This document shows positions 53,344 to 60,937 of a DNA stretch of 64,000 bases, piece after piece. Position numbers and translations under genes: made by a program. Location: contig CALVBL010000005.1 in assembly GCA_944325775.1 (NCBI GenBank), positions 51,433 to 115,432 of the forward strand, given 5' to 3'. The notes beneath the pieces are model-generated. The model worked only from the letters and a program-made list of their open reading frames with translations. It made no database searches and was not told the origin of the DNA. Source of the stretch: an uncultured Helicobacter sp. (GTDB taxonomy: Bacteria > Campylobacterota > Campylobacteria > Campylobacterales > Helicobacteraceae). The stretch's first letter is position 1; each line of letters starts with the position of its first letter.

Positions 53344-54975
53344 CTATATTCTGCCCCCCCCCCCTAATTGCGTTTTATAAAGATTCTTTAAAAGAGATTC
53401 TAGGGAGTGGATATTTTGAAAATACGGCGCGTAATGCCTGATATCGCCTAGTGGGAGATCCCACCATTGCAGTGCTTGCAGGGTTTTAATCTGCTCTTTT
53501 GTGAATCTAAAGCCAATGAGCCTCGCAGGAGTGCCCCCATAGATTCCATAAGCAAGCAAGTCTTTGGTAACGACACTTCCCGCGCCCACAATCACGCCAT
53601 TGCCGATGTGTATGCCGTCTTTGATAATGCTGCCTTGCCCTATCCACACATCATTGCCTATGTGGATATGTGCGTGCTCTTTGAAGAGGTTTTCTCGCAC
53701 AAAGCTCACGCCTGCCTGCTTGGCGGTGGAGTAAAAGGCTGGGTGCGTGGAGACAAAGCCCTTGCTAGGGTGCATACCAAGCCCTATGCGACAATCTGGA
53801 GCGATAGAGCAAAATTTGCCAATCGTGGCGTTGGCAATGCGTGTGTGAGCGCCTATGTAGCTAAAATCCCCGATTGTCACATTGTGCAGGGTGGCATTAG
53901 GATAAATATGTGTGTATTGCCCAAAGCGGCATTTGGAGTGAGCGACATTTTCATAAATCCTTGTGTGATTGCGCGCAAAAAATGCCTTGAGTGTGCGTGC
54001 GATATATCGTGAGAGAGGATTTTTATACAATGCTTGGAGATTGTGTAGGGCGTTTAGGGAAAAGGCATTTTGGAATCTGCGCTTTATTTTATCGCACAAA
54101 CGCGTGGCATAGAACTCCTTGTAGGCTTGCTTGGTAAGCTCTAGGGCTTGGGCATTTTCGCAGATAGATTCGGGATAGGCGATGGTAGTTTTGTTATTGA
54201 GCAACGCGGTGCTAAAGAAAGATTCTTGTGATTTGGTGCAATGCACTCCAGAATCATCAAAGCCGATATTGCGCACATATGAGATACTAGGGCAGAGGGC
54301 TAGGGCTTTGTGTTTGAACGCCGTGGCGTAGTTGAAGACAAACCAAGTGTCGATTTTGCCTTTGGCATTGAGCGTGATTTGGGAAAAATAATCTATGGTA
54401 TCATCGAGGTTAAACGCTCTTTTTTCTTTTTTGCTAAAGTTTTTTAAGAAATACATAGGATCTTTTTTGTAGTGCTGCCATCTATCGCGCCAAGTGCCCC
54501 AACCCCAGCAGTTTATCTCTCTGCTAAAAAAGCTCTCTCCTAGCTTTGGATAATCCAGCGGCAATGCCCAAGCGTTGATACTCCATACTTTAGATTCACA
54601 CTCATAGCGCGTTAGAGAGGCATTCATATAGTCCAAAAACGCGGGGCTTGTGAAAATATCATCTTCTACAATAATGGCTTTTGTGTGGTGGGCAAAAACC
54701 TCGCTAAGCCCCTCTATGATATTGCGTGAGAGTCCGTAATTGTGCGGGCGTATGATGAGATGTGTGCGCCTAAAATCGCGTGAGTATGCGCTAAATGCTC
54801 TAAGGTAGCGTTTAAGGATTTTATGAGGTTTTTGAAAATCTTTTGGTGAATCTAGAAAAATATAAAGCTCGCTCTTGTGAGCAAGGAAGTTGCGTTTGAG
54901 CGCATCTAGGGTTATTTTGGTATGCCTAGGGCGATTGTAGGCAAAAAGGAGAATGGGAGCTAGATTATGCGGCAT
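53344..54975 (-). CDS. Glycosyltransferase fused to hexapeptide-repeat acetyltransferase
   Basis: A 543-residue two-domain protein. Residues 1-310 are a GT2-like domain (P-I-L-L-F-A-Y-N-R-P, V-E-D-D-I, W-G-W-G-T-W-R-D-R-W) paralogous to the 51196-52146 product. Residues 330-520 are a left-handed beta-helix acetyltransferase (repeats such as I-G-D-F-S-Y-I, I-G-K-F-C-S-I-A, I-G-N-D-V-W-I-G, and Y-G-G-T-P-A-R). It likely adds a sugar and O-acetylates the glycan. The last codons contain a G11 tract (L-G-G-G-G-R-I-stop). In one other register the frame runs 22 codons further and stops over the start of the next gene. Confidence 0.8.
   Translation of the reverse strand: MPHNLAPILLFAYNRPRHTKITLDALKRNFLAHKSELYIFLDSPKDFQKPHKILKRYLRAFSAYSRDFRRTHLIIRPHNYGLSRNIIEGLSEVFAHHTKAIIVEDDIFTSPAFLDYMNASLTRYECESKVWSINAWALPLDYPKLGESFFSREINCWGWGTWRDRWQHYKKDPMYFLKNFSKKEKRAFNLDDTIDYFSQITLNAKGKIDTWFVFNYATAFKHKALALCPSISYVRNIGFDDSGVHCTKSQESFFSTALLNNKTTIAYPESICENAQALELTKQAYKEFYATRLCDKIKRRFQNAFSLNALHNLQALYKNPLSRYIARTLKAFFARNHTRIYENVAHSKCRFGQYTHIYPNATLHNVTIGDFSYIGAHTRIANATIGKFCSIAPDCRIGLGMHPSKGFVSTHPAFYSTAKQAGVSFVRENLFKEHAHIHIGNDVWIGQGSIIKDGIHIGNGVIVGAGSVVTKDLLAYGIYGGTPARLIGFRFTKEQIKTLQALQWWDLPLGDIRHYAPYFQNIHSLESLLKNLYKTQLGGGGRI
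53354..53364 (-). repeat. Poly-G tract (G11) at 3' end of GT/acetyltransferase gene
   Basis: Eleven G on the coding strand after CAATTA, four codons before the stop. With 12 G the stop is at once downstream. With 10 or 13 G the frame extends to a TAG overlapping the ATG of the following gene at 53286. Confidence 0.85.
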
Positions 54976-55056
54976 CTCTAGCTCCTTGTGCGGAGTGGGC
55001 AGAAAGCAGGGAAGTGGTGGTAGAAAAATTAGAGAAACTAGAAAAATTAGAGAAGA

Positions 55057-56937
55057 TTAGAGATTTTTCTTTCTCTCTAGCCCCCCCCCTATTAGAAGTT
55101 TATAAGATTGTATGTATTGCTCTGCTATGAGATGATGGGCAAATCTCTGTGTAACGCTCGCTCTAGCGTTGCGGGCGAGCGTGGCGTAAGAGTCTGAATC
55201 TAGTCCCAAAACCCACTCAATCCCGCGTGCGAGATCGGCACTATCATTGGGCTTAGCGAGGTAGCCATTGTATTTATGGGTGAGCATATCGCCATTGCCC
55301 CCGATGTCAAAGGCTACCACGGGCGTGCCACAGGAGAGAGACTCCATAATGGCATTGCTGAGGTTTTCGGCAAGGGAGGGCGTTATGAAAGCATTGCAGG
55401 CGTTGTAGGCGAGGTTTAGCGTGGCATCATCATATAGCATTCCTAAGAAATGCGCCTCTATCCCAGCGATTTCTTGCTGCTTGGCGGATTTGCCAAATAC
55501 GATGATTTTGGTTTGGGCTTTGAGCGAGGAGGGGAGCATAGAGAGGGCTTGTGTGAGCTGGGAGAAGCCCTTGCGCTCTATGGCATCGCCCCCAATCGCC
55601 CCAAACCCAATGACATAGTAGGAGTGAGTAGCAAAGAGCAGCTTGGCTAAGCGTGCGTGTGCTGCCCCCCCCCCTAATAGCCTCTCATAGGCTTTTGTGT
55701 AGTCTCTAGCGACTTTGCTGCTCTCAAATTTATCCACGACGCTCGCGCGGGCGTTTTGGGCGAGCGTGGCGTATTTTTGTGAATCTAGTCCCAAAACCCA
55801 CTCTATGCCCTCTCGCAAATCGTTGGTGTCAAAGGCTTTGGCGAGGTAGCCGTTGTGCTTGTGCGTGATGATATCCTTTAGCCCCGTGGTGTCAAACGCC
55901 ACTACCGGCGTGCCACACGCAAGCGATTCGCTAGCGGTTTGCCCAAAAGACTCCGCGTGGCTAGGCACAACCATCACATCGCACGCGCTATATACGAGGC
56001 GTAGCGACATATCATCGTGCAAAAATCCTAAGAAATGCGTCTGTATCCCTGCGATCTGCTCACCCTCGCTTGCGCCAAATATGAGCAAAAGCAAGGAATG
56101 CTTATCAGGCATAGAATCTAGCGCAGCCCTTAGCTCCTCATAGCCCTTGCGCGGCACGGAGGTGGCACCTATCGCGCCAAAGGCGATGAGTTTTTTTGGC
56201 TTGTGCAGGCGCAGTAGCTCGCGCGCAAGGGGCTTTGAGAATGGCGCATAAATCTCTGTATCGATGGGATTTGGGAGATTGATGATGGGCTTATCTCCCA
56301 AAAGCGCGCTTTGTTTGGCACAATTGGCAATCCAGCGACTAAGTCCATTAATCGTAAGGTTGTGGATTTGTTTATACGCGTTTTGCTTATGCTTAAAGGT
56401 AAAAAAACTAATATCATAGGGAATCTTGGCGTGCAGGAGCGGGCAATTTTTGCAACCGACGCTAACCCCTACACAGGCGGCTGCCACTATGTGGCAGCCG
56501 CCTGTGTAGGGGTTAGCGTCGTGCAAGCTCCAAAGCATAGGAATGCCTAGCTTTGAGAGAGCGAGCAAATCGCTAGCATTGATAAAGCCAGATTCTATCC
56601 AATGGAGGTGGATAATATCGGGTTTGAGGCGTGCGATGGTTTTGAGTAGCAATCTATTGCGCGGAGGGAAAAGCGCGAGGTTTGGCGAAAAGATGTCTTT
56701 GTGCCGCTTGGGGTAGAGCATAAGGGGCAGCGTGCTAAGGGCTGGGCGGAGCTTTTCTATAATCTTTTGGAATTTGCTTTTGGCTAGGCGGATAGTCTGG
56801 ATACAATCACCTTTTTTATTCTGCACTAGCAGGATAGAATCCACACCATTTTTGAGCAATGCAGTATGTAGGCGCACACATGCTCTACCCGCACCGCCAT
56901 CATCGCTAGTGCTAAGGTGTAGGACTCGTAGTGACAT
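55057..56937 (-). CDS. GT4 glycosyltransferase with a second, duplicated GT-B C-terminal domain
   Basis: A 626-residue protein. Residues 1-421 are a complete GT-B enzyme (L-H-L-S-T-S-D-D-G-G-A-G-R-A; N-P-Y-T-G-G-C-H; G-C-K-N-C-P; E-S-L-A-C-G-T-P-V-V-A-F-D). At a G10 tract it runs into a second C-terminal Rossmann domain (about 425-620) that repeats the first (F-G-A-I-G-G; E-S-L-S-C-G-T-P-V-V-A-F-D; G-I-E-W-V-L-G-L-D-S) but lacks its own N-domain. A G9 tract lies at the 3' end. Start ATG 56937 follows AGGAGA; a frame from 57015 is rejected. A 30-bp hairpin lies over the N-P-Y-T-G-G-C-H codons. Confidence 0.8.
   Translation of the reverse strand: MSLRVLHLSTSDDGGAGRACVRLHTALLKNGVDSILLVQNKKGDCIQTIRLAKSKFQKIIEKLRPALSTLPLMLYPKRHKDIFSPNLALFPPRNRLLLKTIARLKPDIIHLHWIESGFINASDLLALSKLGIPMLWSLHDANPYTGGCHIVAAACVGVSVGCKNCPLLHAKIPYDISFFTFKHKQNAYKQIHNLTINGLSRWIANCAKQSALLGDKPIINLPNPIDTEIYAPFSKPLARELLRLHKPKKLIAFGAIGATSVPRKGYEELRAALDSMPDKHSLLLLIFGASEGEQIAGIQTHFLGFLHDDMSLRLVYSACDVMVVPSHAESFGQTASESLACGTPVVAFDTTGLKDIITHKHNGYLAKAFDTNDLREGIEWVLGLDSQKYATLAQNARASVVDKFESSKVARDYTKAYERLLGGGAAHARLAKLLFATHSYYVIGFGAIGGDAIERKGFSQLTQALSMLPSSLKAQTKIIVFGKSAKQQEIAGIEAHFLGMLYDDATLNLAYNACNAFITPSLAENLSNAIMESLSCGTPVVAFDIGGNGDMLTHKYNGYLAKPNDSADLARGIEWVLGLDSDSYATLARNARASVTQRFAHHLIAEQYIQSYKLLIGGGLERKKNL
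55081..55089 (-). repeat. Poly-G tract (G9) at 3' end of GT4 gene
   Basis: Nine G after CTAATA. The current frame stops eight codons later. Ten G gives a 36-codon extension ending in a TAA that overlaps the ATG of the next gene (54975). Eleven G gives an immediate TAG. Confidence 0.8.
55665..55674 (-). repeat. Poly-G tract (G10) at the junction of the two GT-B domains
   Basis: Ten G after CTATTA, encoding L-L-G-G-G-A-A at about residue 421. With 9 or 12 G the frame stops within six codons, releasing only the first enzyme. Confidence 0.85.
56458..56520 (-). repeat. Perfect 30-bp inverted repeat with 3-base loop inside GT4 gene
   Basis: Arms 56458-56487 and 56491-56520, spacer TAT; the flanking C/G at 56457 and 56521 also pair. 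One arm encodes D-A-N-P-Y-T-G-G-C-H; the other encodes A-A-A-C-V-G-V-S-V. Frame is kept. Confidence 0.88.
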
Positions 56938-57021
56938 ATCTCTCCTTGTTTTAGATTCTGAAATTCGGCTTGGGCGCAGGCTTTGCTTAGTTTGATGTCC
57001 AAGATTATAGACCAATTTTCC

Positions 57022-59037
57022 TTAAAGTATCCCCAGCGATGAGGTGATAATATACCCCACAAGTGCGCAGATATATGCCACGATGCTTGTGAATACAAAT
57101 AGCAGCGCGCTATATCGCCAGCCACCAGATTCTTTGGTAAAGACGATCGTAGCGGCAAGACAGGGATTATAAAACATCACAAACAAAATAAACGCAATCG
57201 CCGTAGGGAAGCTCACACTCGCTCTGATAGCCTCCTGCAGGCTTGTGCTATGCTCATCAAGCCCATCACCCAGCGCATAGAGCACGCCCATAGAGGAGAC
57301 CACCACTTCCTTAGCTGCCAAGCCATTGAGTAGGCTGATACACAGCCGCCAATCAAAATCCATAGGGGCAAACACAGGAGTCATCGCCTCACCGATACGC
57401 CCTAGGAAACTCTGCTCTAGGAGCTTAGATTCTAATTCTAGAGTAAGGGAGTCGCTCATTTCTTGTGAATCTACAAGGGCGATTTGCGCTTCATAGGATT
57501 GGATCAATGCATCATTTTTGGGATAGGTTGTCCCAAACCAAATGAGCATAGAGGCAAGCAGGATAAAGCTTCCGGCTTTTTTAATGTACATTTTTGCTTT
57601 ATTAAGCACGCTTAAGGATACGAGTTTGAGGCTTGGCAATCGGTATTTGGGGATTTCTAGCACAAATGGCTCACTTTTGCCCCTAAAGATGCTAAGGCGC
57701 AAGATCTTCGCGCTCACAAGCCCCATAATCGCTCCTAAGATATAGATCCCAAAGAGCACACTACCCGCGACATCTGCGCTAAAAAATATACCGATAAAGA
57801 GCGTGTAGATGGGCAAACGCGCGCTACAACTCATAAAATTAATAATAAAAAGCGTGAGGAGCTTGTCGATGGGGTTTTTGAGTGTGCGGGTCGCCATAAA
57901 CGCCGGGACTGAGCAGCCAAATCCACTCACAAGCGGGACAAAGCTCTTGCCATGCAAGCCAAAATGTCGCAAGATCCCATCGAGTAGGTATGCCACACGC
58001 GCCATATAACCCGTGCCCTCCAAAAACACAATCCCCAAAAAAAGTATGAGTATATGGGGCAAAAAACTAAGCACCGCACCCACACCCGCGATGATCCCAT
58101 CGCCAAGCAGCGAGCCAAGCTCCGGGTAGGGTATGTGGTTTTTGAGACTCTGGGCGAGGAGGTCTATGCTGGATTCTATCCACACCTTTGGGTATTCTCC
58201 CAATGTGAAAGTCATCTGAAAGATACACCACATAAATATTAAAAAAATAGGCAACCCTAGGAATTTATTGAGCAAGATAGAATCTAGTTTTCGAGTGAGG
58301 CTTGAGGTCGCTTGAGCTGTGGTGTGTGTGCAGATTTTGGCTAGATTCAGAGCTTGGGTGCTAAGGTCGTGTAAATCTAAGCTATGACGTGTTTTGTGGT
58401 GCGCAAGGGTGTTGGTGTGTGTATCGTGTGTGAATCTAAGTTTCGCATTTTTGGAGCGCAGGATAGAATCTCGCGCGTTAGAGTGCTTGGGGCTGTGTGG
58501 CGCGTGTATCGCCGTGGTATGCTCTGTGCGGTGCTGTGCGGTGTGCTTGTAGATTCTGATGATTGCCTCTAGGAGGACTGGGATATTGTGCTTAGTTTTT
58601 GCGCTAAGGGTGATGCACTCTGCGCCGAGCTTTTGGCTTAGGAGGTGTGTGTCTATGGAGAGATTCTCTCTTTTGGCTTCATCGCTCATATTGAGCGCGA
58701 GGAGTATGCGCGGAGTGAGCGCGAGGAGTTGGAGGCTTAGAGCGAGATTGCGCGCGAGATTGGTAGAATCTAGTACATTGATAATGAGATCGTAGTGGCT
58801 GTGGCGCAAAAAATTCGTCGTGATGGATTCTTCGAGGGAATAGTCATTGAGGCTGTAGAGCCCGGGTAGATCGATAAAGTGCAGGATATAGCCCTTGTAG
58901 CAGAGGGTGGTTTGTGTCTTCTCAATCGTCGCACCGCTGAAATTCCCCACCTTGAGATTGGCGCCCGAGATGGCATTAATCAGTGAGCTTTTACCCACAT
59001 TTGGCTGCCCGACAAGCGCGATAGTGATTGTTTGCAT
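57022..59037 (-). CDS. feoB: Ferrous iron transporter FeoB
   Basis: A 671-residue inner-membrane Fe(II) transporter. The N-terminal G domain has G-Q-P-N-V-G-K-S-S (G1), D-L-P-G-L-Y-S (G3) and L-N-M-S-D (G4). After a GDI-like region a 60-residue histidine/threonine-rich linker (about 165-230, around a dozen His) precedes the membrane domain with its Gate motifs (G-F-G-C-S-V-P-A-F-M-A-T-R) and C-terminal helices (N-G-L-A-A-K-E-V-V). No feoA is adjacent. A Fur-box-like palindrome overlaps the promoter upstream. Confidence 0.93.
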   Translation of the reverse strand: MQTITIALVGQPNVGKSSLINAISGANLKVGNFSGATIEKTQTTLCYKGYILHFIDLPGLYSLNDYSLEESITTNFLRHSHYDLIINVLDSTNLARNLALSLQLLALTPRILLALNMSDEAKRENLSIDTHLLSQKLGAECITLSAKTKHNIPVLLEAIIRIYKHTAQHRTEHTTAIHAPHSPKHSNARDSILRSKNAKLRFTHDTHTNTLAHHKTRHSLDLHDLSTQALNLAKICTHTTAQATSSLTRKLDSILLNKFLGLPIFLIFMWCIFQMTFTLGEYPKVWIESSIDLLAQSLKNHIPYPELGSLLGDGIIAGVGAVLSFLPHILILFLGIVFLEGTGYMARVAYLLDGILRHFGLHGKSFVPLVSGFGCSVPAFMATRTLKNPIDKLLTLFIINFMSCSARLPIYTLFIGIFFSADVAGSVLFGIYILGAIMGLVSAKILRLSIFRGKSEPFVLEIPKYRLPSLKLVSLSVLNKAKMYIKKAGSFILLASMLIWFGTTYPKNDALIQSYEAQIALVDSQEMSDSLTLELESKLLEQSFLGRIGEAMTPVFAPMDFDWRLCISLLNGLAAKEVVVSSMGVLYALGDGLDEHSTSLQEAIRASVSFPTAIAFILFVMFYNPCLAATIVFTKESGGWRYSALLFVFTSIVAYICALVGYIITSSLGIL

Positions 59038-59074
59038 ACGCTTCCTTAAAAGTTTGGGAGTTTAGAATGACGTG

Positions 59075-59080
59075 ATTATA
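59075..59080 (-). promoter_or_regulatory. Probable -10 box (TATAAT) for feoB
   Basis: TATAAT on the minus strand, 38 bases before the feoB ATG. Confidence 0.5.
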
Positions 59081-59090
59081 GCGACACAAA

Positions 59091-59112
59091 GATAATATAG
59101 GAATTATTATTA
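59091..59112 (-). promoter_or_regulatory. Candidate Fur box upstream of feoB
   Basis: GATAATATAGGAATTATTAT resembles the AT-rich Fur operator (Helicobacter consensus TAATAAT-n-ATTATTA, from memory). It lies 11-32 bases upstream of the -10 box, where holo-Fur would block polymerase. Confidence 0.55.
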
Positions 59113-59203
59113 CTTTAGTAATCATGCAAACTATCGGCTTAAGCTAAGTCGTGTAAAAATACTTTATAATTACGCGGCAAGATTTTATTTGACTGATAGA
59201 ATC

Positions 59204-59373
59204 TAGAAATTCGGCTTGCACGCAATCTTTGCTTGATTGACTTTATTCGCGCTTGGTTACTACCGCTAAGATAGCTCCCTGCGCGATCACTAGTAAAACA
59301 AACAAATTTTGCGCACAAAACGAAGTTTCTTTAGCAATCCCTAGGATTTTGGCAAACCTTGATGAGATTCTAT
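59204..59373 (+). repeat. Dispersed intergenic repeat, left copy
   Basis: Part of the 59038-59743 gap. TAGAAATTCGGCTTG at 59204-59218 and a GCGCACAAAACGAAG... segment at 59311-59373 recur inverted at 63841-63918. The TAGAAATTCG and TTGGTTACTACCGC parts recur near 33812-33890. The rest of the gap (59374-59640) shows no gene. Confidence 0.65.
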
Positions 59374-59650
59374 GAAGTGGCAGATTCTGAAATACTTTTA
59401 GATTCTGAATCTAGCCTAGATTCTATACTTGGGTTGCCTGTCAAAATATCCTGTGTGGCGCACTCTTTAGAAATGTCGTTGGAGGGGGGGTGTGGAAGGC
59501 TTAAGAGTGCTTACCTGCCCACCCAAAGGGGAGCGACTTCGCCACTCTCTCACATAAAACAGACGATACGGAGAATCTAAGAAACATTTGTGAGAATGAG
59601 ATTCTAAGAAATGAGGAAGACAGAATCTAAAGACTCACTCTAGATTCTGT

Positions 59651-59721
59651 GTATGTTTGCGTAAGCGGAGCGAGTAGGGTTTCACTCCTCTCGAAGCGAT
59701 AAAACAAGAGTATAGCTCTTG
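59651..59721 (+). repeat. Paired-hairpin palindromic element, copy D
   Basis: GTATGTTTGCGTAAGCGGAG head; stem 1 CGAG/CTCG with inner GAGT/ACTC (59671-59693); stem 2 CAAGAG/CTCTTG (59705-59710 with 59716-59721). It ends nine bases before the AAAGGAG site of hdeD. Confidence 0.72.
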
Positions 59722-59743
59722 CACAAAATAAAAGGAGTTGGTA

Positions 59744-60259
59744 ATGAAAACACAGATTTTGAGTATTTTTTGGCTCTTGTGCAGTATATGCGTGATTGTG
59801 CTTGGTGTGGCGTGCATCATATTTCCAAATGGGACGATGCTCACCCTTAGCTATTTCGCTGCATTGCTGATGTGTAGTGTGGGGATCGCATCGATTTATT
59901 ATTATTTTCAGAGCTTGTATAGACCCAAATGGGTGCTTTTTGATGGGATCGTGTCGATTGTGTTAGCACTCATCTTGCTCTTTGGCAATGAGCAGATCGG
60001 GGAGAATTTTATCCCGCTTGTGATTGCGTTTTGGGTGCTCTTTAAGGGTGTGGTGTGGATCATACTTGCCTTTAATATGCGCGCATTTAGCCACAATGCC
60101 TTTAGTTCGGTGATGATTTTGGGCGTGATTTGCGTGATTTTGGGGCTTGTGTTCGTGGCATTTCCGCAGATTCTGGCTTTTTTGCTAAGCTTTGTCGTGG
60201 GGCTTACACTCATCGTGTGTGGCGTGGTGAGCGTGGTGTTTTGGAAAAGCTTTAGGTAG
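59744..60259 (+). CDS. HdeD-family membrane protein
   Basis: A 171-residue inner-membrane protein with six short helices arranged as repeated helix-I/V-L-x-G units (V-L-G-V-A-C-I-I-F-P, A-L-I-L-L-F-G, V-I-L-G-L-V-F-V-A-F-P), typical of the HdeD/DUF308 family, linked to acid resistance in E. coli. Start ATG 59744 has AAAGGAG at the right distance. A palindromic element forms most of its 5' leader. hemD follows nine bases later. Confidence 0.75.
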   Translation: MKTQILSIFWLLCSICVIVLGVACIIFPNGTMLTLSYFAALLMCSVGIASIYYYFQSLYRPKWVLFDGIVSIVLALILLFGNEQIGENFIPLVIAFWVLFKGVVWIILAFNMRAFSHNAFSSVMILGVICVILGLVFVAFPQILAFLLSFVVGLTLIVCGVVSVVFWKSFR

Positions 60260-60268
60260 GACAGAGTT

Positions 60269-60937
60269 ATGAGAGAGATCGTGCTTGTAGGGACGCGTCC
60301 GAGCAAGGAGGTGCAGAGTCTGATAGTGAGCAAGATTTGCTTTGAATCTATCGCACCAAATAGCCTAGAGGGCAGGGATAGCTTGATTTTTACTTCGCGT
60401 TATGCGATTGGGGCGCTAGCGCAATGCGCACAAGAGAGTCCAGAGCTTGCACATTGGGTGGAGTTACCCAGCTATGTGATAGGTGGTGGCAGTGCCAAGG
60501 AGCTGCAAAAATACGGCGCAAACATCGCGTTTATCGGAAGCGATGCGCATGGTGCGAATTTTGCCAATGACCTTATAGGGCTTTTGGCAGGCAAGCATCC
60601 ATTGTATTTTCGCGCACAACATATCGTTTCAAAGATCAATGAACGCCTACTTGAAGCACAGATCGATCTCAAAGAATGTGTCGCGTATGTCAATGAACCC
60701 CTGAAGCTTGATAGTTCTCTCAAGCCAAAAAGCAGTAGCATTCTGATTTTTACTGCACCTAGCGCGTTTGAGGCGTTTAAGCAAAATTTCGGCTGGGATC
60801 CGCATTATGTGGCAGTGGCGATTGGTATGACGACTTTTGGTGCGTTTGATCCTGATGTGGTGGCGTTTGTGAGTCCTGTGCAAAGTATCGATGGCTGCAT
60901 AGAGCTTGCCAAAGACCTTGCGCAAAAAATGCCTTAA
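60269..60937 (+). CDS. hemD: Uroporphyrinogen-III synthase
   Basis: A 222-residue two-lobed enzyme that cyclises hydroxymethylbilane in haem synthesis. Typical weakly conserved features are present: L-V-G-T-R-P at the start, F-T-S-R-Y-A-I (first lobe), Y-F-R-A-Q-H (hinge) and F-T-A-P-S-A-F-E-A-F plus A-I-G-M-T-T in the second lobe. Length is normal. Its 3' end overlaps that of the fucosyltransferase remnant on the other strand by four bases. Confidence 0.82.
   Translation: MREIVLVGTRPSKEVQSLIVSKICFESIAPNSLEGRDSLIFTSRYAIGALAQCAQESPELAHWVELPSYVIGGGSAKELQKYGANIAFIGSDAHGANFANDLIGLLAGKHPLYFRAQHIVSKINERLLEAQIDLKECVAYVNEPLKLDSSLKPKSSSILIFTAPSAFEAFKQNFGWDPHYVAVAIGMTTFGAFDPDVVAFVSPVQSIDGCIELAKDLAQKMP

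Noticed and set aside
57015..57015. Upstream start of the GT4 glycosyltransferase
   Set aside because: Adds 26 unrelated residues; ATG 56937 has AGGAGA upstream and matches the family opening.
59484..59490. G7 run in the gap after feoB
   Set aside because: Too short for efficient phase variation and not in a gene.
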